DNA of 36,220 nt from Streptomyces pseudogriseolus (GCA_002154585.1 MUNG01000039.1:1-36220), one strand, 5' to 3'; counted from the first letter of the stretch, positions 25,392 through 33,601 are shown. Program-made: numbers and translations. Notes: generated by a model not told the origin, from the sequence alone.

Positions 25392-26222
25392 GAGCGTCCG
25401 CACCACCGTGACCGGGCAGTCCGCGTGGTGCAGCAGCGCCTGGCTCACCGAACCGAGCAGCATCCCGGCGACCCCGCCATGGCCGCGCGCCCCCGCCACC
25501 ACCAGCTGCGCCTCCCGCGTCGCCGCCAGCAGCGTCTGCCGCACCCGGCCCCGCTCGACGCGCTGCTGGACGGCGACCCCCTGGTGCGCGGTCGCCCACG
25601 GCTGGATCACGCCCTCCAGCAGGTTCCGGTGGCGCTGTTCGAGCTGATCGAGGTCCACCACCACGCTCAGCGGGTCACCGGGGTCCTCGTACGGAGTGGA
25701 CTCGCTCCAGGTGTTCCAGACGTGCATGGCCGTCAGCGGCGCCCCGCGCAGTTCCGCCTCCCTGAAAGCGAAGGACGCGGCGGCGTTACCCGCGGGCGAG
25801 CCGTCCGCGGCCAGCAGTACGGGACCGTGCGGGTCGGGCCGCCCGCGCACCACCATGAGCGGCCCGTGTCCGTGCGCCGCCAGCTGCATGCTCGTCGAGC
25901 CCAGCAGCAGGTCGCCGAAGAGACTCCGGCCGCGCCGCCCCAGCACCGTCAGCACCGCGTGCCGCGACTCGGTCCGCAGCACGGTCAGGGCGTCGCCGGA
26001 CACCACGCTGCGGGTGACGTCGAGTCCCGGGACGCGCTCGTGGATCCGCTGCTCTGTCTCGGCCAGCACCCCGTGGATCATCGGATCCAGGTCCGCCGGG
26101 CGGGCGAACGCGTGCACGATACGCAGCCGGGCCCCGCGCAGCCGCGCCTCCTCGGCCGCCACGTCGGCGGCGGCGAGGCTGGAGGGCGAGCCGTCCACGC
26201 CGACGATCACCGTGTCGTCCAC
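25386..26222 (-). CDS. Tandem universal stress protein (UspA)
   Basis: A 278-aa protein with two Usp domains. Each carries the ATP-binding pattern G-2x-G-9x-G-S: GRRGRSLFGDLLLGS in the first and GARGHGGVAGMLLGS in the second, so both are expected to bind ATP. The N-terminus VIVGVDGSPSSLAAADVA and the second LLAADGSPAGNAAA start the two repeats. Such proteins respond to hypoxia, dormancy and other stress in actinobacteria. The start is a GTG at 26222 six bases after GGGAG; the GTG at 26225 is also possible. It is divergent from the antiporter operon. Confidence 0.92.
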   Translation of the reverse strand: MDDTVIVGVDGSPSSLAAADVAAEEARLRGARLRIVHAFARPADLDPMIHGVLAETEQRIHERVPGLDVTRSVVSGDALTVLRTESRHAVLTVLGRRGRSLFGDLLLGSTSMQLAAHGHGPLMVVRGRPDPHGPVLLAADGSPAGNAAASFAFREAELRGAPLTAMHVWNTWSESTPYEDPGDPLSVVVDLDQLEQRHRNLLEGVIQPWATAHQGVAVQQRVERGRVRQTLLAATREAQLVVAGARGHGGVAGMLLGSVSQALLHHADCPVTVVRTLG

Positions 26223-26510
26223 CACACACTCCCGTCCCCGGAAGGTGCCACCGAGTACCCACGCCGCCGGTCCGCTACGCGCCCGATCCCCCCCTTTGTC
26301 CGGCGCACCTCTCTGACCTGCGGCGACACGGAGTCCCCGGAGATCCTTGCCGCGATCGCGGCGGCTGTCCATCCGTGACAACACCCATGTTCCGGCCGAA
26401 TGGCGGGATGGCACCATTGCGGCGGTGGGGGTCGCGACCCGGTGCGGTGCGCCGGTCCGTCCGGCCCCGCACATCGGACGACATGAGAAGAAGACGGAAG
26501 GGGACGGGCT

Positions 26511-26996
26511 GTGCCTGCTCCACGGATGAGCGCGACACCGCTGCCGGGCATCGGTGTGAAATACGACCTCACCACGCGTGAGCACGAGCACCTGTCCGTC
26601 ATCGCGCACCGCGACGGCGCCCGGACGGTCAACGTCTACCGCTCCGACGACCCCGACGCCTGCGCCCGCTCGCTGCGGCTCAGCGTCGCCGAGTCGGCCG
26701 CGCTCATCGACGCGCTGATGCCCGCCCACCACAGCCCGAACCTGCTGCACACCACCGACCTGGGTCTGGTCGCCGAGCGCATCGAACTGTCCTCGGTCTC
26801 CCACTGGAACGGACGGCTGCTCGGCGAGACCCGCATGCGCACCGACACCGGGGCGTCGATCGTCGCCGTCCTGCGCCGCGCGGAGGCGATCCCGTCACCC
26901 GCGCCGGATTTCCGGCTCGCCGGCGGGGACACACTGATCGTCATCGGCACCCGCGAGGGCATCGACGCCGCCGCCGAGATCCTCGGGCGGGAGTGA
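26511..26996 (+). CDS. RCK_C (TrkA-C) regulatory subunit of a cation/proton antiporter, KhtT type
   Basis: A 161-aa cytoplasmic protein. The N-terminal half (GIGVKYDLTTREHEHLSVIAHRDGARTV) matches the KhtT N-terminal domain, and residues from about 83 on form an RCK_C domain ending RLAGGDTLIVIGTREGIDAAAEIL. RCK_C domains of this type bind cyclic di-AMP in Bacillus KhtT and Streptomyces CpeA, which is family knowledge. The GTG at 26511 has AAGGGGA six bases upstream. The stop lies four bases before the antiporter start, so the pair is coupled. Confidence 0.88.
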   Translation: MPAPRMSATPLPGIGVKYDLTTREHEHLSVIAHRDGARTVNVYRSDDPDACARSLRLSVAESAALIDALMPAHHSPNLLHTTDLGLVAERIELSSVSHWNGRLLGETRMRTDTGASIVAVLRRAEAIPSPAPDFRLAGGDTLIVIGTREGIDAAAEILGRE

Positions 26997-27000
26997 CCGC

Positions 27001-28248
27001 GTGCACTCTTCCGCCATCTTCCTCATCGAGTTCGGCGCCATCATCCTCGGGCTCGGTCTCCTCGGCCGCCTCGCCGGACGCCTCCAGTTCTCGCCCATCC
27101 CCCTCTACCTGCTGGCCGGCCTCGCGTTCGGCGAGGGCGGCCTGCTGCCGCTCGGCGCCAGCGAGGAGTTCGTCGCCATCGGCGCCGAGATCGGCGTGAT
27201 CCTGCTGCTCCTCATGCTCGGCCTCGAGTACACGGCCAGCGACCTCGTCTCCAACCTCAAGACGCAGTACCCCGCCGGTCTCGTCGACATGACGCTCAAC
27301 GCCCTGCCCGGCGCCGCCCTCGCCCTGCTCATGGGCTGGGGCCCGGTCGCCGCCGTGGTGCTCGCGGGCGTCACCTGGATCTCCTCCTCCGGCGTCATCG
27401 CCAAGGTCCTCGGCGACCTCGGCCGCCTCGGCAACAGGGAGACCCCGGTCATCCTCAGCATCCTCGTCCTCGAGGACCTGGCGATGGCCGTCTACCTGCC
27501 GATCATCACGGCCCTGCTGGCGGGCGTCAGCCTCGCCGCGGGCAGCGTCACCCTCGCCATCGCGCTGGGCGTCGCCGGCCTCGTGCTCTTCGTCGCCGTC
27601 CGCTACGGCCGCGTGATCTCCCGCTTCGTCTCCAGCGACGACCCGGAGAAGCTGCTGCTCGTCGTGCTCGGACTGACCCTGCTGGTCGCCGGCCTCGCCC
27701 AGCAGCTCCAGGTGTCGGCCGCCGTGGGCGCGTTCCTCGTCGGCATCGCCCTCTCGGGCGAGGTCGCGGAAGGCGCGCACAACCTGCTCGCCCCGCTGCG
27801 CGACCTGTTCGCCGCGGTGTTCTTCGTCTTCTTCGGCCTGCACACCGACCCCGAGTCCATCCCGCCGGTCATCCTCCCGGCGCTCGGCCTGGCCGTCGTC
27901 ACCGCCCTGACGAAGATCGCCACCGGCTGGTGGGCGGCCCGCCGGGCCGGGATCTCCGTCAAGGGCCGCTGGCGCGCGGGCGGCACCCTGGTGGCGCGCG
28001 GCGAGTTCTCCATCGTCATCGCCGGACTCGCGGTCACCGCCGGCATCGAGCCCCAGCTCGGCCCGCTGGCCACCGCGTACGTCCTGGTCCTGGTGGTGCT
28101 CGGACCGCTCACCGCCCGCTACACGGAGCCGATCGCGATGCGCCTGGCCGGACGCGTGAAGCCCGCGCCCGACAGCGCGTCGGCCCAGCTCGCCACGCCC
28201 GCCGCGGAGACGCTGGAGCCGGTGGAGGACGGCGGCCGCGACCGCTGA
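27001..28248 (+). CDS. CPA2 cation/proton antiporter, KhtU/Kef type
   Basis: A 415-aa membrane protein with 12 or 13 hydrophobic helices. The family-typical LAGLAFGEGGLLPL, ISSSGVIAKVLGDLGRLGNRETPVILSILVLEDLAM and FFVFFGLHTDP are present. The ED pair in VLEDL lies at the usual ion-binding position of CPA2 transporters. It should exchange K+ or Na+ for H+ across the membrane under control of the RCK_C subunit encoded just before it. The GTG at 27001 follows the upstream stop by four bases. The C-terminal 35 residues are hydrophilic and no RCK_N domain is attached, consistent with a separate regulator. Confidence 0.92.
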   Translation: MHSSAIFLIEFGAIILGLGLLGRLAGRLQFSPIPLYLLAGLAFGEGGLLPLGASEEFVAIGAEIGVILLLLMLGLEYTASDLVSNLKTQYPAGLVDMTLNALPGAALALLMGWGPVAAVVLAGVTWISSSGVIAKVLGDLGRLGNRETPVILSILVLEDLAMAVYLPIITALLAGVSLAAGSVTLAIALGVAGLVLFVAVRYGRVISRFVSSDDPEKLLLVVLGLTLLVAGLAQQLQVSAAVGAFLVGIALSGEVAEGAHNLLAPLRDLFAAVFFVFFGLHTDPESIPPVILPALGLAVVTALTKIATGWWAARRAGISVKGRWRAGGTLVARGEFSIVIAGLAVTAGIEPQLGPLATAYVLVLVVLGPLTARYTEPIAMRLAGRVKPAPDSASAQLATPAAETLEPVEDGGRDR

Positions 28249-28267
28249 CTTCCACCGCCCCGTGCGT

Positions 28268-28306
28268 ACGGCCCGGACAGCCCCGCGAGGGAGCCGCCCG
28301 GGCCGT
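28268..28306. terminator. Bidirectional hairpin between convergent genes
   Basis: ACGGCCCGG (28268-28276) and CCGGGCCGT (28298-28306) form a perfect 9-bp stem with a 21-base loop, 20 bp from each of the two convergent stop codons. There is no T-run. Confidence 0.6.
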
Positions 28307-28325
28307 CGTGCGTCCGGGACGCGCC

Positions 28326-29402
28326 TCAGTCGGTCAGCCGCACCGGCATCAGCAGCGAGAACGTGTGCTCGTCGTCGGGCCGGCGGAGCACGAGCGGCGC
28401 CGTGGGCGCGCCGAACTCCAGTACGAGCCGGTCACCGCCCGCCGCGGCGAGCGCGTCCAGCAGGAACGCCCGGTTCACCGCGACGAGGTCTTGGCCGTCG
28501 GCGCCCTCCGGGACGGGGACGGCCCGGCCGTCCTCCGTCACCTCCAGCACCGTCAACTCGTACCCCGTCCCGCCGTCCTCGTGCAGCCGCACCGGACCCG
28601 TGCGCACCGCCTCCGTGAACGCCGCCACGTCCACCTCGGCACGGCGTCCGGCGGGCAGCCGCACCAGCCGCCGGTAGTCCGGGAAGTCCTGCTCCAGACA
28701 CCGGCCGCCGGTCTGCCGGTCACCGGCCTCCAGGGTCACGCGGCCGTCGTCCACGACGAGGCGCACCTCGTCCGCTCCGTCCAGCAGCGCCCGCATCGCG
28801 TCCGCGAGCGGCAGCGGCACGGTCGCCTGCACACGGCCGCCGCCCCCGTGCCCGCCGGCGGCGGTGCGCGCCACCGCCATCCGGTAGCGGTCGGTGGCCA
28901 CGGCGTGCAGCGTGTCGCCCTCGGCGTCGAGATGGACGCCGGCGAGCACCGGAAGCTCCGGGTCGGTCCCGGCCGCGAAACGGACCGCGTCCAGCGCGGC
29001 GGCCAGACCGGGACCGGACACGGACAGCCGCGCGGCGGTGCGGGGTGTGGTCATGAGGGGGTACTCCCTGTCGTCGAGAAGGTCCACAAGCGCGGAGAAC
29101 TCGGCACGGGCGGCCGACAGCCCCTCCTCCAGCCGGCGCAGATGCGCCCGGAGGAGCCCGCGTACGAGATCGGTGTCGGCGGCCGTCCAGCCGGCCAGGA
29201 CCAGCCGGACGTCCGCCAGCGGCATGCCGGCGCGGCGCAGCCGGGACAGCACCCGGGCCTCGCCGAGCTGCTCCGGCGCGTACCAGCGGTAGCCCGTGAC
29301 CGGGTCGACCTGGTCGGGGACCAGGACACCGGCACGGTCGTAGAACCGCAGGGCGCTGACGCCCAGCCCGCTCGCGCGGGCCATCTCACCAATGCTGCGC
29401 AT
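28326..29402 (-). CDS. MerR regulator fused to DNA polymerase III beta-clamp domains II and III
   Basis: A 358-aa two-part protein. Residues 1-70 are a MerR winged helix (SIGEMARASGLGVSALRFYD, GYRWYAPEQLGEARVL) followed by a dimerising helix to about 115. Residues 120-358 are the middle and C-terminal domains of a DnaN sliding clamp: LPVLAGVHLDAEGDTLHAVA, ATDRYRMAV (169-177), DFPDYRRLV (239-247), the domain III helix NRAFLLDALAA, GAPTAPLVLR and the clamp C-terminus LMPVRL (351-356). Clamp domain I is absent and the MerR unit sits in its place. The ATG at 29402 has GGAG upstream. It may be a DNA-bound regulator whose sensor is a clamp fold, or one that competes for clamp partners; both are inference. 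Confidence 0.9.
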   Translation of the reverse strand: MRSIGEMARASGLGVSALRFYDRAGVLVPDQVDPVTGYRWYAPEQLGEARVLSRLRRAGMPLADVRLVLAGWTAADTDLVRGLLRAHLRRLEEGLSAARAEFSALVDLLDDREYPLMTTPRTAARLSVSGPGLAAALDAVRFAAGTDPELPVLAGVHLDAEGDTLHAVATDRYRMAVARTAAGGHGGGGRVQATVPLPLADAMRALLDGADEVRLVVDDGRVTLEAGDRQTGGRCLEQDFPDYRRLVRLPAGRRAEVDVAAFTEAVRTGPVRLHEDGGTGYELTVLEVTEDGRAVPVPEGADGQDLVAVNRAFLLDALAAAGGDRLVLEFGAPTAPLVLRRPDDEHTFSLLMPVRLTD

Positions 29403-29640
29403 CTCGCTCTCCACACCTCGGACCCTGCCGCCTCGACCAGGTCGAGGGTCAAACCCCGCCTCTCCGACGCGTACGGCCGACCGGGTGACGATGTCACCCC
29501 CGCGGGCGGAGCTGGAGCCCACGGCGTACCACCGGCGCGCGGCGGCGCGTTGCTCCGGCATGGACAGCACTGGGACGGCGCGGCGCCTTCTCGGGCACGG
29601 CGCCGTGAGCGGGCCGTACGCGCGACTGACCGGCGGGCAT

Positions 29641-29985
29641 GTGGCGAACACACCGATCTACGCGGAACTCGTCGCGGAGTGGCGGGCGAAGGGCCACACC
29701 GTACCGGGGCATCCGGACGGGCTGTGGGCGTCCTTCGCCGTCGTGACCGCGAGCGACCGCGGCCCGGCGCCCCACGTGCCGTTCCGCGTGCCCGTTCCCC
29801 TGCTGGGACCCGCGACGTCCTCCGCGAGGGCGGTGTGGGCGCCCGAGGCGAGGGCCGCGGAGGCGCCCGAGGCGGGGGTCGCGGAGGCGCCCTCGGCGGG
29901 GGCCGGTGAGGTGTCCTCGGAGACGTCCGAGGAGGCGCCCGAGCCGGACCTCACCAGCAGTCCGGACCCCCCTGATCCGCGCTGA
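29641..29985 (+). CDS. Small hypothetical protein with Ala/Glu/Pro repeat tail
   Basis: About 114 aa from the GTG at 29641. The first 40 residues (NTPIYAELVAEWRAKGHTVP, DGLWASF) look like a folded segment found in short Streptomyces proteins, and third codon positions are almost all G or C. From residue 60 it becomes a low-complexity run of AEAPEAG-like units encoded by a short DNA repeat, then Pro/Asp-rich. No function can be given. An in-frame ATG at 29560 is a possible earlier start. Its end overlaps the end of the convergent gene by 35 bp. Confidence 0.45.
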   Translation: MANTPIYAELVAEWRAKGHTVPGHPDGLWASFAVVTASDRGPAPHVPFRVPVPLLGPATSSARAVWAPEARAAEAPEAGVAEAPSAGAGEVSSETSEEAPEPDLTSSPDPPDPR

Positions 29986-30439
29986 CCGGCGCGAGCACCG
30001 CGAGCGTGCCGGTCGCCCGGCGCAGCGCCCGTTCCAGCGGCTCCGCCGCGTGCAGGGTGCCGGAGCCGTCCGGCGGGACCAGCCACTCCAGCCGCCCGGA
30101 GGGACGGTACGGCGGCGGCACCGCGACCCAGGACCCGCGCCCCACGTGCCGTACCCCGAAGCCCACCCACTCGCTGCCCGGGTCGGGCGGCAGGAAGAAG
30201 CCCACCCGGCGGGCCATGACGTCCACCAGCGTCGGTCCCGGCAGTTCGAGCGGATCGCTCCACAGCAGGTCCAGGGCCAGCAGCCCGAGCCGGTCGGGCA
30301 CGCTCAGCACGTCCCAGTACCGGCCCGCCGCGAGCAGGGCCGTCCCCTCACCGTGATCCCACTGGCGTTTGCACTCCTGCGGGTCGAGGGCCGCGGCGGC
30401 CAGCCATTCGACGGCCTGTTTCCACCTCATGTCGTGCAT
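29951..30439 (-). CDS. Conserved hypothetical Streptomyces protein
   Basis: About 162 aa. I recognise the pattern EWLAAAALDPQECKRQW, GRYWDVLSVPDRLGL, GPTLVDVMARRVGFFLPP, GSWVAVPPPYR and LEWLVPPDGSGTLH as recurring in streptomycete hypothetical proteins, but no function is assigned. It is soluble and Trp-rich. The start is uncertain: ATG 30439 has GGGTGGGA just before it; the longer frame from ATG 30496 adds 19 Arg-rich residues, has no ribosome site but follows a GATATA sequence that could drive a leaderless message. Confidence 0.65.
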   Translation of the reverse strand: MHDMRWKQAVEWLAAAALDPQECKRQWDHGEGTALLAAGRYWDVLSVPDRLGLLALDLLWSDPLELPGPTLVDVMARRVGFFLPPDPGSEWVGFGVRHVGRGSWVAVPPPYRPSGRLEWLVPPDGSGTLHAAEPLERALRRATGTLAVLAPVSADQGGPDCW

Positions 30440-30571
30440 GTCCCACCCCGGGCACGGTCGGGCGCGCCGCTGCGGACGCGTGCGATAGCGCCACATGGTG
30501 GTGCATATATCTGTTCTCCGGAAGGGGTGGGGCGGGTACCGCTTTCCGGTGCGGGAGGGACCGGACGCGGA

Positions 30572-30604
30572 ACACCCCCGGACCGGGGACCCGGCCGGGG
30601 GTGT
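30572..30604. terminator. Hairpin downstream of the DUF5997 gene
   Basis: ACACCCCCGG (30572-30581) and CCGGGGGTGT (30595-30604) form a perfect 10-bp stem with a 13-base loop. It lies 43 bases past the stop of the minus-strand gene ending at 30648 and upstream of the next minus-strand gene, so it should end the first transcript. Confidence 0.6.
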
Positions 30605-30647
30605 CTGTGCCGTCGGAGGGGGACCTCACCTCGCCGGTCCCGCGCAC

Positions 30648-31040
30648 TCAGTCGCCGCTTCCGCCGCTCTCACGCTCCCGCTTCTTCAGCCGGGCCGCCT
30701 CCTTGCGGACCTCGGCCTGCGTGGCGCGCTCCCGCTCCAGCCACTCGGGGCGCTCCTCCTTCAGCGCCTCGATCTGCTCGGTGGTGAGCGGCTCGGTCAC
30801 CCCGCCACGGGCCAGACCGGAGATCGAGACGCCCAGCTTGGCCGCGACCACAGGGCGCGGGTGCGGGCCGTCGCGCCGCAGGTCTCGCAGCCACTGCGGG
30901 GGATCGGTCTGGAGCGCGTTCAGTTCCGCGCGCGAGACCACGCCCTCCCGGAACTCGGCGGGGGTGGCCTCGAGGTACACACCCAGCTTCTTCGCCGCGG
31001 TCGCGGGCTTCATCGTCTGGGTGCTCTGGTGCTGCGTCAT
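30648..31040 (-). CDS. DUF5997 family protein
   Basis: A 130-aa actinobacterial protein. TMKPATAAKKLGVYLEATPA, VVSRAELNALQTDPP, WLRDLRRDGPHPRPVVAAKL and LARGGVTEPLTTEQIEAL are the conserved blocks of DUF5997; the C-terminal 35 residues are a charged helix (QAEVRKEAARLKKRERE). The role is unknown; the repeated short helix patterns suggest a nucleic-acid-binding domain but this is weak. The start is the ATG at 31040. It is divergent from the LysR-like gene with only 58 bp between start codons. Confidence 0.88.
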   Translation of the reverse strand: MTQHQSTQTMKPATAAKKLGVYLEATPAEFREGVVSRAELNALQTDPPQWLRDLRRDGPHPRPVVAAKLGVSISGLARGGVTEPLTTEQIEALKEERPEWLERERATQAEVRKEAARLKKRERESGGSGD

Positions 31041-31098
31041 GGCGTCCAGGGTATCGAGCGCGTGCACGGCCGCCGACCACGGCCGGTAACCTGGCCAG

Positions 31099-31923
31099 GT
31101 GACCGGCCCGGAAGTGTCCCCCTCGTTCCGCCTCGTGTACGTCCCCGGTGTGATGCCCGACAAGTGGGTGCGCGTCTGGAACGAGCGGCAGCCCGACGTC
31201 CCGCTGACCCTCACCCAGGCGCCCGCGGAACCGGCGCACCGGATGCTGCTGGACGGCGAGGCCGACGCGGGCCTCGTCCGGCTCCCCGTCGACCGGACGG
31301 TGCTCAGCGCCATCCCCCTCTACACCGAGCAGACGGTCGTCGTGGTCCCCAAGGACCACCTGGTCACCGCCGCTGACTCGGTGACCGTCGAGGACCTCGC
31401 GGACGACATCGTGCTGCACCCCCTCGACGACGTGCTCGGCTGGGAGTCCCTGCCCGGTCGCCCCGCCCTGGAACGCCCGGCCACGACCGCCGACGCGATC
31501 GAGCTGGTGGCCGCCGGGATCGGCGTGCTCGTGGCGCCGCTGTCCCTGGCCCGGCTGCACCACCGCAAGGACCTCACCCACCGCCCGCTGGAGGACGGGC
31601 CCGCCTCGAGCGTGGGCCTGGCCTGGCCGGAGGCGGCGACCACGGACCTGGTCGAGGACTTCATCGGCATCGTGCGCGGCCGGACCGTCAACAGCACCCG
31701 TGGCCGTCGGCCGCAGCCCGCACAGGACAAGCACGAGAAGCCGGACAAGCAGGAGAAGCGGAAGAAGGACGGCGCCACGCAGGGCGACGCCGGACGCCGC
31801 CGGCAGCCCTCCGCCGGGGCCGCGGGCCGCACCAGGCGGACAACCGGCGGCAGGACCGGCGGGAAACCCGGCGCCGGAACGGCGAAGAACCCGCGACGGG
31901 GCAAACCCCGCCGCAGGTCCTGA
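31099..31923 (+). CDS. LysR substrate-binding domain protein without HTH, with long basic tail
   Basis: A 274-aa protein. Residues 8-200 match the two-lobe effector domain of LysR regulators (FRLVYVPGVMPDKW, LLDGEADAGLVRLPV, VVVVPKDHLV, AIELVAAGIGVLVAPLSLAR). The N-terminal winged helix that normally precedes it is absent: upstream is non-coding. Instead, residues 200-274 are a Lys/Arg/Gly/Ala-rich tail (KHEKPDKQEKRKKDG, RRTTGGRTGGKPGAG) that could bind DNA or RNA non-specifically. The GTG at 31099 has no ribosome site; TAACCT lies six bases upstream, so the message may be leaderless. It shares a 58-bp divergent promoter region with the DUF5997 gene. Confidence 0.85.
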   Translation: MTGPEVSPSFRLVYVPGVMPDKWVRVWNERQPDVPLTLTQAPAEPAHRMLLDGEADAGLVRLPVDRTVLSAIPLYTEQTVVVVPKDHLVTAADSVTVEDLADDIVLHPLDDVLGWESLPGRPALERPATTADAIELVAAGIGVLVAPLSLARLHHRKDLTHRPLEDGPASSVGLAWPEAATTDLVEDFIGIVRGRTVNSTRGRRPQPAQDKHEKPDKQEKRKKDGATQGDAGRRRQPSAGAAGRTRRTTGGRTGGKPGAGTAKNPRRGKPRRRS

Positions 31924-31942
31924 ACCGCGGGCCGCGGACGCG

Positions 31943-32692
31943 TCAGCGCACCGTGCCGGAGGGCGACGGCGCCGGGGAGGCCGTGTTGAGGTCCTCCAGC
32001 TCCTTCGGGATCGGCAGGGCGAGCACCGGCGCGCCCGCCTGCGGCGCCGGCGGCGTCACCTGCTCGTTCGGCAGCTTCGGCGGGCTGGTCTGCTGGAAGT
32101 TCACCTGCTCCTGATTGACCAGACCGGTCTTCTCCAGCACCGTGATGTGGTCGAGCACCGTGTCGTTCGCCTGGTCCGCCAGCTGCCGGACCAGCGTGTT
32201 GCGGGTGTTCGCCCGGATCTTGGCGATCACGGGGAAGATCTGCCCGTGCGTGATGCGCATGATGTTCACGGCCGTGGAGTCGAACTCCTTGCCGCTGGTG
32301 GCCTTCACCGTCTCCACGAACCCCTGCTGCTGCGGCGACGCCTGGTTCGGCAGCGTGATGCCGAGCTCCAGGGAGATCTTGCGGCAGCTGGCGTCCAGCC
32401 GGCCGTGTCCGACCACCAGGTGCTCGCCCGCCTCCTTCATCTCGGGCGTCGTACCCCGCTCCATCGCCAGCAGCCCCAGCGGGTGCTCCCACAGTCCGGC
32501 CGCGCGCACCTTGACCACGAAGTCACGGTCCGCCTCGGTCAGCGGGCCGTAGTTCGTGTTGGCCACCACCCGGTCCTGCTTGGTGGATGTGGTCTGTACG
32601 CCCAGCATGGTGGGATAGGCGAGCGCGGTGAGGGTCAGAATCATGGCTCCGCCCACGAACGCGGTTCCTGCCGTGCTGCGCGAGATGCGCAT
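31943..32692 (-). CDS. DUF4142 exported or membrane-anchored protein
   Basis: A 249-aa protein with an N-terminal signal anchor (STAGTAFVGGAMILTLTALAYP) and a DUF4142 helical bundle: LTEADRDFVVKVRAAGLWE, GHGRLDASCRKIS, GKEFDSTAVNIMRITHGQIF and LADQANDTVLDHITVLEKTGL. DUF4142 is a ferritin-like helical domain without an agreed function. The C-terminal 50 residues are Pro-rich. AGGAGG lies four bases before the ATG at 32692, a strong site. The promoter region contains an exceptional AT run at 32766-32775. It converges with the LysR-like gene across a CCGCGGGCCGCGG palindrome. Confidence 0.88.
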   Translation of the reverse strand: MRISRSTAGTAFVGGAMILTLTALAYPTMLGVQTTSTKQDRVVANTNYGPLTEADRDFVVKVRAAGLWEHPLGLLAMERGTTPEMKEAGEHLVVGHGRLDASCRKISLELGITLPNQASPQQQGFVETVKATSGKEFDSTAVNIMRITHGQIFPVIAKIRANTRNTLVRQLADQANDTVLDHITVLEKTGLVNQEQVNFQQTSPPKLPNEQVTPPAPQAGAPVLALPIPKELEDLNTASPAPSPSGTVR

Positions 32693-32905
32693 CGTGCCTC
32701 CTGGGTTGAGAACGGCCCAACACCAGGGAGTACGGACGGAGAGCGCGTAACAATCACCGTTCGGGAAAAAATTTTGGGCCGCTTCGGGACGCGTGCCTCG
32801 CGTGCCGCGTCCGCCGCGTGTCGGGCCGGTGCCGGTCGGCTCCGGCGGGCGGTCCTGGTCGGGCACGGCGGGGTGGTTGCGGTCAGCCCCGGAGGGCGGT
32901 TCCGG

Positions 32906-33601
32906 TCAGGCCCGACGGGCCGCTTCGGCCAGCCACTCCCGGGCCGCGTGCGCCGTGAACTCCGCCTGGCCGCCGCCCAGCAGCAGGTCGGCCGTGGCGA
33001 ACTCCGGCGCGTCGGCCTGCGCGGCGACGTAGGGGACGGCGATGCAACGCATACCGGCCGCGTGCGCGGCGGCCGCGCCCGGCGCCGCGTCCTCGACCAC
33101 CACGCAGTCCGCCGGGTCCGCGCCCAGCCGCCGCGCCGCCTCCAGGAACACGTCGGGGGCCGGCTTGCCGTGGGCGACCTCGTCGGCCGACACGACGGTA
33201 CGCAGATACGCGTCCAGGCCGGTGCCCGCGAGGATCGCCCCGATCGCCTCGGCCGAGGAGCCCGACGCCACGGCCGTCGGGACGCCCTCGTCCGCCAGCC
33301 GCTCCACGAAGGCGCGCATCTCGGGGAACACCGTCGTCCTCGTCCGGGCCAGCTCCAGGTAGTGGCGGTTCTTGACCGCGACCAACTCGTCCACCGACGC
33401 CGACAGGCCGAACCGGCGGCGCCAGTCGGCGACCGTCTCGCGGGTGCTGATGCCGACGTACCGCTCGTGCTCCGCCCAGCTGAAGTCCGGGACGCCGTAC
33501 GCGTCGAGCGTGCGGCGGCCCGCCTCGTAGTAGTTCGGCTCGCTGTCCACGAGTGTTCCGTCGAGATCGAAGACGACCGAGAGACTGCCGAGTGCGCGCA
33601 T
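32906..33601 (-). CDS. HAD family hydrolase, beta-phosphoglucomutase-like
   Basis: A 231-aa HAD phosphatase of subfamily IA. Motif I is VFDLDGTLVDSE with the nucleophile Asp12 and the second Asp14, motif II is AVASGS, motif III HGKPAPDVF and motif IV CVVVEDAAPG. The cap is the helical C1 type (YYEAGRRTLDAYGVPD). It should dephosphorylate, or transfer phosphate on, a small sugar or similar phosphate; the exact substrate is not readable. The ATG at 33601 is chosen; 18 more in-frame codons upstream are Pro/Cys-rich and unlikely. It lies 50 bp downstream of the lrp gene on the same strand. Confidence 0.9.
   Translation of the reverse strand: MRALGSLSVVFDLDGTLVDSEPNYYEAGRRTLDAYGVPDFSWAEHERYVGISTRETVADWRRRFGLSASVDELVAVKNRHYLELARTRTTVFPEMRAFVERLADEGVPTAVASGSSAEAIGAILAGTGLDAYLRTVVSADEVAHGKPAPDVFLEAARRLGADPADCVVVEDAAPGAAAAHAAGMRCIAVPYVAAQADAPEFATADLLLGGGQAEFTAHAAREWLAEAARRA

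Noticed and set aside
28326-29402. A second full dnaN gene
   Set aside because: Clamp domain I is missing and is replaced by a MerR domain, so it is not a complete processivity clamp.
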